A DNA stretch of 64,000 nucleotides from assembly GCA_959347315.1 (NCBI GenBank), contig OY365806.1, positions 25,567,516 to 25,631,515 of the forward strand, given 5' to 3'. Under the pieces are notes generated by a model, which worked only from the letters and a program-made list of their open reading frames with translations, did not search any database and was not told the origin of the DNA. Position numbers and translations under genes: made by a program. Source of the stretch: Bimastos eiseni (Eukaryota > Annelida > Clitellata > Crassiclitellata > Lumbricidae). Shown here piece after piece: positions 25,240-36,800 of the stretch (its first letter is position 1; each line of letters begins with the position of its first letter).

Positions 25240-25960
25240 GAATATGTAAAGTGCATATTAGCATAAACTGTATTACACTGCAGAGTAAATTGCACCACAC
25301 TGTAAACATGGCTTATAATTTTACACTAAAGTGCACTGCAGTGTAAAGTGCAGCATGCTGCAAAGTGCACTACATTGTAAACTAGTCTAAACTTTTATTA
25401 GCATAATGTCTTATAGTACAGCATACTGCATTACAGTTTAATGCACATTACAGGTGTACAAAATACAACACCGTATTGTATTATGGCAGACTTAGTGCAT
25501 TAGTTTAAAATGCACAGTGTAAAGCTGTAAAGTTTATTACACCATAGTGTATTACAGCAAAGTAAGTGCTTCGCAGTACAATGCAAATTACAAAGACTAC
25601 TTACTATAGAGGCTTACATGATTGGCATTGCAGTTTAATACACATTATGGCATAAAGTGTACTGTTCACGGCATAGCATATCATAGCAAAGTAAAAGAGC
25701 GTTCTGATAAGTGCATTTGAGTATACAGTTAATTATGGCATAAAAACATTATAGTGAGAAACGTTTTACAGCAGTTTGTATTACAAGTTTAACAACACTT
25801 TGGCCTTGTTACTTTCTAAAGTAACTTTTGGCAAATTACAGCATATGGTATTGCAATTTTCACAACATGGTAAAGTACTTTATAATTCAAAGTAAATCAT
25901 GGTGTAAAGTGCAATGCAGAATAAAATGCAGATATTGAAACTCACTACTGACTGATATGT
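25240..25960. repeat. Degenerate repeat field of GTAAAGTGCA-type words
   Basis: Dozens of diverged words such as GCAGTGTAAAGTGCA, GCATAAAGTGTACTG and GCAAAGTGCACTACA spaced about 25-45 bases. Lies roughly 1.7-2.4 kb downstream of the LASP stop. No ORF. Confidence 0.5.
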
Positions 25961-26553
25961 ACGAATGAATTTAAAAAATCAATTCGCAAGACCTCAGAGA
26001 GAGACTAGACTGTGACCGATATATAACTCCTAAAAAGTCAAACACAGAAAATGCAAAACTCTGGCAGACGACGGCAGTAGACTGTGAAAAGCCGCTTCGA
26101 TAAAACATCTTTGCAAGTGAATTAAGGCAGATTTCAAGGAATCTATCAAAAACAAGCGCAAAGAATACCAAAATACATACATATACCAGTAGATAGAGAT
26201 TGACAGAGTACGATAAAACAGACAATACCGACAGTTTTAGGCAGACATACATATATGAAGATATTCAGTCAGCGAGAAAAACCGGCAGAGACAGATAAAA
26301 ATTCACACATAGATACAAGCACACAGACACACATGCCAATGCACAGATTGACTGATACATTATGCAGACAGAAAGATGAACACAGATCAATTAAACACAA
26401 TCAAAGCAAATAAAAACAATTCAAAGAAAGAAAACGACAAAACAAAATACTTCAGTTTTAAAAAGCACCGTAACTAGAGGATGACTTAAGTCATGGACTT
26501 GATATCAAAGTCAGTAAAAACTAGAATATTTGACCGAGATAAAACTGCATTAA

Positions 26554-26633
26554 CCCTTACCATTCCTGAGGCCGCTGTGAGCGGCCAATTTTAATCGTTT
26601 GATATTTTGATGTAATAATTGGAGGGGTAAGGG
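26554..26633. mobile_element. piggyBac-type micro-MITE, 80 bp
   Basis: Ends CCCTTACCATTCC and, reversed, CCCTTACCCCTCC, each abutting TTAA (26550-26553, 26634-26637), the piggyBac target. A perfect 7-bp hairpin GGCCGCT-GTG-AGCGGCC lies at 26570-26586. It is about 1 kb downstream of the LASP stop and could fall in its 3' UTR. Confidence 0.7.
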
Positions 26634-27653
26634 TTAATTCCATAGGAATCAAACCCATACAAAGCAGTTTCCATGGTTACTTTTCCAACCACTAGGCAAA
26701 ATGAACATGCCAAGTGACCATTGATACAACAACTAACAACCCCTTCAGGAACAAGAAAAACATAAAATCTGAGAAAATATTGAAAACAATCGGTCAGCCT
26801 CTCACAAACTTGACCATCTACAGTGACCTAATTTACTTGCATGACAGTGACCAGTAAACGATACCTTGACCTATAAACCGGGTAACATGACCTAGACATA
26901 CATACAGTCCAAGTACACTGCAATGATATCCCATGGAGCTGGGAAATATTTTTCATACAGCCTACATACATTTACAATGCTTTTAGGAGCTGGATGATAT
27001 TTCAAAGCTAAACCTATTGACCAGAAAAAATCTTGTAAAAAAAAATTAGACTTTTCGGTTAAAACTGAAACCAATATAACTTACATAAAAAAGCAAGCTC
27101 TGATATCGTTGTGCTGATCAAAATGCAAACCTTTAGCCAACCACCAAACTGCTACGGCAAACATTTGGTGTTTACAATTACTACTATCAAAAACTGTTTC
27201 AGCAATGACATATGCTATATAGTAAAACAATTTTCAAACTGGTTTGCTATAGCAAAATAGTCTGACTAAATTTTGCTACAGTAATACTCTGTTTTAGCAC
27301 CAACTTATGATAGCAAAGATTACACAACACATAATTCAGAACACAAACACAACTTCGCAATGGATTTCAGCTCAAAGCAGAACAGTCGTCATGACAACGA
27401 GGTCATGGAGAACTTCTGAACACTTTTACATTCATGATTCAAGTCACAAAAACAAGGCTTTAAAAAGCATAAATGCAAAACGAAAGATAGACTGACAGAC
27501 AGATATGAAGACATAAACAGACAAACAGTCAAAGAAACAGATATGCAGCGCCTTACCCGAACATAATTACAAAGACAGCAGATAAGACAGACAAGCAGAC
27601 TCGCAAGCACTCAACCATGGAGACAAAGGTCAGATGGTCATGACCTGCGGATG

Positions 27654-27833
27654 CTACTGGACTCGCTCGACATAATTGGCTGGAAGCATTCCACGCCGTC
27701 CAGTGCGCTGAATGGTTCCAAACATCCAACCCTCGTCGATCGGATCACAGTTGATCACAAGATCATTCTCCACAAAACTCACTTCATCTTCATCTTGTGC
27801 TTCATAGTCATACATTGCCTGGAAGATGGCGCC
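27654..27833 (-). CDS. LASP: LASP terminal exon (SH3 domain)
   Basis: Encodes a whole SH3 domain, [20 protein letters not shown] through [12 protein letters not shown], then TAG at 27656-27654. Key binding-surface positions (YDY, W of DEGWMFG, P and Y of PANYV) are present. Acceptor gttgtgcag. Confidence 0.95.
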   Translation of the reverse strand, partial: GAIFQAMYDYEAQDEDEVSFVENDLVINCDPIDEGWMFGTIQRTGRRGMLPANYVERVQ

Positions 27834-30800
27834 CTGCACAACGAACAAAAAACAACAATGCATCTGGATACTGGATCAAGAACATGGATTGGGGAAACTG
27901 GGTCAATATATTGGCGATAATGGTAACCTAAATAGTAGCAGTAACAGAAATGACAATAAAAAAAATCTCCTGAAACTTTATGAAGATGTTGAAAACATAG
28001 AGCAGAAGAGAAGAACAGTCCCTCAAGCTTGCACTGAAAAGAGGTATGAAGCATCAGCAACTTCGTCTTTAGCCTCAGCATATCAGGGTTGATGGCCGAC
28101 CAGTCCTCTCCTTCTCTGTCTCATATTTGACAGCTTACAGTCAGTGTACTACAGCTAAGTTGGCTAGAGGTGGAACATAATGTCACTCAAATCAAATATT
28201 TGCCTTTAGTGAGGTTAAATGTCCATTAAATAGCTTGAACTTAGTAAAGGACTCACTGCTATGGCAGACGGCCGTTGCACATGTTGCACTGGTTGTTCAT
28301 AAGGCAACTTATATTGCTGCTGTTGCTTTAGTTGTTGTTGTTGCTGCTGTTGTCTTAACTGTTCCTGCTTCAGCTGTTGCTGCTGCAGCTGTTGCTGCTG
28401 TCTCAGTTTTTGTTCTTGCCCCTCTTGTTGTCTTAACTGTTGTTGTTGCTGTTGCATCAGGTACTGCTGATCTGTAATCAACATATTTGATGTTTGAAAT
28501 TCACTTTGGTCCCAAAAAATTACTCTGCACTTAGATCAAAACTTAGAGCTATAGCTAGAAATATGGTCAGAAGAGAATGTCTTATATTTGAATGTTATTT
28601 GTTCATGCATTTGTACTAAAATGGCAAAATGATCAGAGGTCTTGAATAGCATAGTCTGGAATAATGGTTAGTGGCACTAAGGTTATGTCTCAGATCAGAA
28701 AAGGGCTCAGAATCATGGTTGACATTGGGATTAGAATATAAAGTGGTATTATGTTTATAATTGAGAGTGGTATATCAAAAAAAATTCACAGTGGATTTGG
28801 GGTAAAATTTAGGATGGCACTGGAGTTAGAAATCAAAGTAGCATTGTTCTAAGAATTCAGGGTGGCATCATGGTTAGATTTCTGGTTGGTATATAGGTTA
28901 GAATTCAGGGTGAAAATCGGGGCTAAAAATAAAAATTGCACTTGGTTCAGATTTGGAGTAACCATGAGTTTAGGATAAGTGCACGGGCATGAACCCAGCG
29001 AATCAATTGAAAATCGACAGAAAACACTCTGCAACCAATCCGGCAAAGAACAAAACCAAAAACAACAAGAAAAACTAAATGCAGAACCTTCATCCTGCAC
29101 AGAGGGCGCCAACGCCCGTTCTCTTGTCACAGAATCTCCTTGGTAAAGCACAGCATCGTCGATGGAGCCCAATGGTTTTCCTAAGACCGGAGTAGGGCTA
29201 ACCCCACTTCTTGCCCCAGATGGGCGCTCCAAACTTGTGAACTGATATCCGCCCGTCGAAGAGGGTGGCTCACTGCGTGGCAGGGCTAAAATAACAGGGT
29301 TAGCAAGCAGAAACGCACATCACAACACCAAAACACACCATGCGGTTATCTTCGGTCAATAGTTTAAACAAGGAAAATTGTGGGTAAAACGTAATACCTC
29401 AAAAACTGCAGGAAAAAGATAACATACTGTTGCCAAAATTAAAGACACTGTTAACTGTGTTTTAAATGTAACACATTGTTAACTGTGGTGTAAACTGAAC
29501 ACATGATTAGCATGCATGTTACACATAAACACACATACATACTTACCACACAAGATAAATACTGAGATCTTATAAACAACTCAAATTGTCAAAAGGTCAA
29601 AATGCCTGTATTACAAGACAGTGGCATACTTTTGGCAGAGGGTGACAACAAAATGAAAAAATGGCTATCTGAACAAATGTGCAAAGTTCCAGCAAAAATT
29701 TATTAATTTTAAATAAAAAAATATTTAATTCAATATTGCAGTTTACATGTACTGTCAATTTACCTAAAGCTGAAACTCTATGCTAATTTACTTTTTGAAC
29801 CTACAAATGAAACTGTTGAGATACTGTTTTCTCACTCTGCTGCCTATATGTATAGATTTTATGGGCTAATTGACCATAACGCCAGTGAATAAGCTGGTCT
29901 CCCTGGCGTGGCTTTTGTGGGCGCTGAGATATTTTCAAGGATTTTACATTTACATTTGGGAATGTCAGTAAAAAGGTTATCAGCACGAAAAGCTAGAGTG
30001 TTGCAGTTATGCCAGTTAAAGAAATGTTTGATTCGTTTGTGGTGGATGAATGTGGTGAATGAAGCTCTCTTTGATCAATATGAAACTTTGGACAATTTAA
30101 GACTCTTTGCCTGCTACATTATTACGTTTCTGCGCTACATGCATGTCTTGCGTGATGCTGTTCAGGACATTAACCTTACACGGCAGTACCTACAGACAAG
30201 ATGGTGGAAAATCTAGAGGCACTAAGACTATTCTAAACGACCAGCTCAGGCAGTCATCAAGTGGAGCATTCCATTGCACAAGGGAAAAGGAATCACTGCA
30301 GAAAGAAGAGGATGGCATAGGAGCAAGGAAGCGATACCTCACTCTGCAAGAGGAAAATAAGAAGAGGATGCTTGAGCGCATTCAATTTGAATCTAGATCA
30401 AATCAATAGCCATCAAGAAGTAGTAGTCATGTGAACTCAACAGTCTGATATTGATCACTGAGGAAGATTTAGAGGTGTCTAATTGTCTATTCCAAAACTA
30501 ACTACTTTCAATGTTGAAATGTCTGAGAAGAGCACTTTTAATAGAAATACCAAAGCTGATAAGGCATAGATCCAAAAGCAAAAGAGATTAATCTGGAAGA
30601 TTCCAATATTAAGTGAGCTGACGAAAGGCATTGATTTTAACATACATTATTTTATAATGAGGCCTGAATAAGCTGCAGACATTGTCCTCCATAGTTAAAA
30701 CAAAACATTATTTTTATTAATTTGAGCTTTAATGGTGTAACTTTAATTCTGTTAGCTGTTTATGTCACTGCTATGATCATTACATTAAGTGATATGCATG

Positions 30801-33800
30801 AATTACGATTTATGAGTAAAATTAGTATGAAAAGCATAACTAAGGATTCTATATGGTATAATGACACCATGAGTTACCGCACCCGGTGACACCATCTTTA
30901 GTGACGTCACCGCTGAGAATTCAAACTAAAAGAATAATAGTTTCAGCTGTTTCCCAACATCACCTTTAATAATAGAGGCCACAGCACACCAACTTTCTAA
31001 ACAACCTAAGCAAACCCACTCCAATACTTACGCCTGTGGTTCGCAGAGGGAAAGCATAAGACTTACATGGATGGTTAGCAGAAGGTGACATGACAACTGT
31101 TTCTTCCCACTCCTGTGTCTGACGAAGGGCACTGTGGGGGAGGGTCGACGAGAAGTTCATCGGATCATAATCAGAAATCGAACCAATCTTACGCTGTTGT
31201 GGCTGTGATTCAACTGCAGAAGTAAAGTAACAGGTAATTTATATCACTAGAGACAAGTGAAAGATAATTATACAGTTCCAAAGCACAGATAATATGCATG
31301 AGACAATTCATGCACTTAATTTAATAAAGTTCATATAAAACATACAAAGAAACCTAATTATACTTGCAAGAGAAATGAATTAATCATAATTTACACAGTC
31401 CACTTTGAGCAACAAAAAATTTACATAATTCAATTACCGCAATAAATTGTTTAGAATGTGTACATTAAAATTTATATAATAAACTGAACACATGGTTAGC
31501 ATGCCAAAATCTAAGTTAAAAACAGTGAAACCAAAATTTAAGTTCAAATGGCTGTTGGATAACCAGTCTAGTAAAATTACCTCAGCCAAAAGATTTTTCT
31601 ATCTCAGGACCATTCTACTGTGGACAAATTCTCACAAAGGCTTCTAGTAAATGCATCCCTCACTTTGCTTTTTGAAAATACAGGGTATGACCTGTATGCC
31701 TTTACCTTTGCCATCAGCACAATACGTCACTGAGTGTGAAACACTGCGGTCCGAATAAGGTGAGGGTATCTGACCATCATTTGCATAATCATCGGGTCCC
31801 CCACTTCCTGGCTGACGGTAGCTTTTCACCGGCACATCAGCTGTTAAAGTTTGCCAAAGTGAGTCAAGAAGGTTGAAAATAGACAAACACCAAACAAGTC
31901 AAAACAGTTGAAACATAAAAGGTCAAAAATTGATTGTCAAAAACAGTTAATGGCAGGTGGAAATAAAATATTAATCATGGGTTATAGCAGATTAAGAAAG
32001 GCAAAACTTATCAAATTAAAAAAGACAAGAATTACATGTCAAAAAGGTAAACAAAAAACCCAAATAACTAAAAAAGATTACATAGTAAATTGCAATGAGG
32101 TTAGCAGAAGACGAAAACAAGTTAAAAGTTAAAAATCAAGAAAAGGTGAATTACAAAGGCTAGGATCATCACAAAAATAAACAATGCTAAAAATATCAAA
32201 GGCTAAAAAAAGTCAAAAAAGGTCAAAAGAGTAAAAGAGGTCAAATCTGTAAAAACCATCTCCATTGCTAATAAAAAATCACACCATCATCAAAGCGAGA
32301 AAACTTCAAAGCAGCTGAAGAGGAGGTTGAAAAATTATCCTTACGTTGAGCAACGTTCTGTCGTCGAGCCTCCATGTCCATGACCTTCTCACGCAGGCCC
32401 TTGTACTCAACCTGACTCACAACGCTGCTCAGCTGCTTCAGACGCTGGGTTTCTGGGTCGTCTGCCACCTGGATTTTCGACCCCTTGATCTTCTTCTCAA
32501 ACTCTTCATGGTATTTTGCCTGTAGTGATTGTTCAATCAGAGATTCATCGTAATTGTAAGGAAAATATAAAACAGGCAATCAATTCTCAGATACAATAAA
32601 TCCTCAGACAAGAATAATAATAAATAAATGACAATAATAATAGTAAAAATTCAAAATGAATCAGAAGGCTGTTGCATTTTTTATAACAGGGGCGCATCAT
32701 ACATGTATAAAAAATGAAAAGTTAATTAGTTACAGGTAAATTAAATGAAACAAAACATATATGAACCAACCGAATTTTCATCCAAGTCATACAGCAAATT
32801 GAAATCATTCCCAGAAACCCAACCCAGAAGGTATACAATTGAATGTGATAGCTTCCAATATGCCAAATGTAATAATCCTCCTGGTCACTGCTAGGCATAC
32901 TTGGTTGTGCGCGCCAAACTCTGTGATGTTCCATTTGAAAGCCAGTGGAAAAACCATGGATTCATCCAATGAATAAGAGACAAGTTTTCAGTTGAAGTCT
33001 GAAAGTCAGCACAGATTACAGAGCAAACGTTTGCTCCCCCACCAGCAGCGAATCTTGTACCAAATCATCGCTTTGGTCTGGCAGTCCTTCCTGGGTCATG
33101 CCCCTGCCTATCTTTGCGATCTCTGCTACTCTACTTTGAGTGCATTGGTCACCGCTCTCTCCACACTACCGAGCGAGGCCTACTCATCGTCACATTTGCC
33201 AGCACAACTACTACATAAAATTATGCCTTCACAGTGGTAGGCCCCCTTGCAATGGAGCAGGCTTCCAGTGATGCTGCACCTATCTCCCAGGATCCACTCT
33301 GACTCTTTTTATACTCACCCTTAAAACTGTTCTTTTGAGTCGTGCTGGGGTTGGGAACGCTCCTGAGTAGTAACCTTGAAGGGGCGCTATATAAATCTCT
33401 GAAATGAATGAATGAATGAATAAGAGAGTTTAGGAATCTCAAGTCAGAGACAGAAACGGCAATCATGATAAAGATGTCCTTGTGCTTTAAATGAACATAT
33501 TACGATCGTTCTTTTGCAAGAAGCTAAGGAGGGTGACAAAAAGAAAGCAACTGCTATCAGAGGGTGCAACTTCTGGCAAAAGACCAATTGTCTCCAAAAA
33601 TCTGGACAATTGCAAGAAATGTTAAAGGGTTCAATAGTGGTGAGAGGATGCAATGCTTCAAAAACATGATTATGACAACATATAGAGTTATATGGGAAAA
33701 GAAAAGCAAGGCTTATTGAACAATGCTTAACTGGGCAGAATCAGGACAAAGGGTTGCATCTTGAGGCCCTATGAGGCATTAGGAAAAGTGGACAAGAGTT

Positions 33801-36800
33801 AAGTAATTGAGAAAACTGCAGAGTCTGAATCATCAACATTGGAAAATTCCCTTCATCACTGTGCCCTGATAACTACTTAACTTGCAACAGAAGGTGAAAC
33901 TGTTAGCCACACGATTAGTATCTTGAAAGATCTATGTCAAAAGGGTATCAGGTCATAAATGGAGGGAATCCAGTTAAGATAAGAGGCACCAAAGTATAAG
34001 TCTCTCTCAGCATGAGGGAAGCATTAAACTGTTAGCTGCACTATTAATCAACATTTTCACAAAGTCCACCGGGACAACAGCAAAGTAAAATGGGTTAAAT
34101 AAACTGAACTGGAGTCAGAATGTGAAATGTTAGATAAAATAATGATCATCTTATTTAAACCCCAACATGTTAAGGGCATATTAATGGGGGCGAAATAAAA
34201 CCCAACAGAGTAAGGGCATATTAAATGGGGGTAATCAAACTGACAAGAAACGGTGAAACCCTTAGCTACCATGCTAACTGCTTCCTGATTTCGAACTAGG
34301 CGCAGAAGTTCTGGATCATCTGCAATCTGAGTGTATTTGCCTTTTGACTTTTCGAAATCATCGTGGTAAGCCGTCTGCAAAGTATGAATAAGAGCAGTCT
34401 CTCCTCTTTTCACTGGCAAGTTTTAAACCCAACAAATCCAATGATCCAATCTAAGCCAATGACTTTTATAGTGCTCATGGATTCAAATCCTGCAAGGACA
34501 ACTGAAGAATTTTGTTCACTGACATCTCATTATATAAAAACTGCATATATGTAATAAGCACAGTATATCAAATGCACACTGTCAGTGACAAGAGGCAGCA
34601 AGGAACAGAACTTAACAATCAAGAAGCTGGGGCAGAAATCTCCACTAGAAAAAAAATAAATTTTGAGTCTTCTACCCTATTTGTACCCATAGTGAACTCA
34701 GACATAAAAAGAGTAAGTTGATTGCACAATGAACATTCAAAAACAGCTCTAGCGGCAAGGATAGAAACGAGAGAACTGATCGTATATGCTGAGGTTGAGA
34801 AAATGAAGTCAACAATTTATACCACGATTGCATTTAGGGGTTAACACATAAGATTTCTCATCTTGATGTAGTAGTAAGCATCACTTGTAGTGTCAATTGT
34901 TTGGCAATAAAGCCAGACTGTGACCTACATGTATAGGTAGTAAAGCCAGGCCACTGTGATCTACTGTCAGACATTATCACGACCCCTTTGTAGTATAGAT
35001 ACAAAATCGTCTAGCTTAGCCAGAACTCACCTGACTTTGAAGTTTCGATGTCTGACTTAAGCGTTGTAGTTCTGGCGTATCTGCTACGACAGTTGCTTTC
35101 GTCTGCGGGTAATGGCTAAAAGCCAGATAACAATGATCAATTTACACTGAATCCTCTTGATAATGCAACTGCAGTTTACAATTTTAATACAGTAAAATTT
35201 CAGCAGCCTGAGTATTGTGTAAGAGACAACTCAGAACCACGTGATAAATAAATCTGTGCTGCTTAATTACACTAAAAATCTCAAAATCTACAAGTTGCAT
35301 AGCATATATACAACTTACTCTATTTTCTTGTGAACATTTATAGCACCTATTAACGTGGAGCTAATGATCCTATTTTCTAATATAAATAGAAGAGTTCATA
35401 ATATATAATAGTGATATAATATATCAATGTTTAACACACAGAACATTTCAAGTTAGATAAAAGCACCTAGCTCACATGTTTATTTGAAAAATGATGTATC
35501 CGATAGTTGGCACGCAGAACTGCAAGCGCTTTGAAGCTTAACAGGGCCAATACCCTGTAGAACTTGAAAGATTATTTTCCATCGCCAAAATAAGGAAACA
35601 GCAACGAAGCATCTCATGCTTGATGAAGAAATCTCCATCGCCTGTCCAATATCCAATTCATCGTAAATGTCTGCTCACTTGGGAACAAATTTTCTTCAAT
35701 GCATGAACTAATCACTTCATCAGAATTTGATGCTTTCTGCACTGTTGAAACCTGGCACCAAGCCAGCAACTCTCCCGCAGTCATCATGTAAATACCTGAT
35801 TGTGATTTTGGTGTTGGCCATGGAATTTGCATATTCCACTCAAAACTCTCGGCTCAATCAAACAATTAAACACAAGATAGGAAATAATACCCATAGCACC
35901 TTTAAAAACTTCTCCATTCCTGCCACCTCAGGGTGCCAACAGTTACTTGTCATTGGCCATTATTGCCCTTGCCCAAGTCAGAGAACACCTTCCTTCATGA
36001 GTGAATACTCCTAGTTTCTTTATCATCTGTACTCTCCTATCTTGTATACATACTCAGTGAAGTGTGCCAAATTCATACAGAGAAGCAAAAACACTTGGAA
36101 TATACTTAATTCCGCTCCTCCAGACAGTTAAGCCAGCGCACTAGATGAGTTGTTAAATCTAGTGATGTAAAACGATAACCGGAAAACCGGTTATCGGTTT
36201 TAAAATCGATAATTGGTTTATGTCATTTGCAAAACGATAACTGAATTTTTTTCACCTTATTATTTATCTCGTATGTCTCAGATTGGTTCCCATAGGAAGG
36301 GCTCAAGTCGGTCAACTTCAAAGGTATAGACGCGGCTAAGCGAAATATTTCCCGGCCGCATCTTCCAACAGGGTAATTAATAGCTGCCGATTGCTAATAA
36401 ACGACCCTCTTGTCCAGACAAGACTAGCGTGAGAAGGCGAGCTGAGGGAAGGGTAACCCGAGTCAACGAAGATAGCAGGCACTCACACAGAAGAGCCGAC
36501 TGCAAAGCACCTGAATTTCATCTGAACAGAGGAGAGCTAACAGGCGACTGCCAGTGGGGTTTTTTTAATGCATGGCGAACGATGCATAGCGGCAGGGAGA
36601 GCATGAGAGCCTAGCGCTGTAGGCTTCTGTTTGTTCCAGATTACATCACAATGTGATTTAAACACTTCGGTATCGAGTGTTGATGCTGCATTGCGATACA
36701 TAATACATAAGATAACGTACATTATACAATTTAAAATAATTTTCAAAGAACACCAATAAAAACCGATAATCGTTTTAAAATCGGTTTTTGAAATTCGATA

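Noticed and set aside
28235..28477. Plus-strand Ala/Val-rich frame
   Set aside because: Antisense shadow of the glutamine-rich LASP exon.
32687..32702. CAGGGGCGCATC as a hAT terminus
   Set aside because: No partner end downstream or upstream.
34480..34500. GGATTCAAATCC as a tRNA B box
   Set aside because: No A box at the right distance and no cloverleaf.
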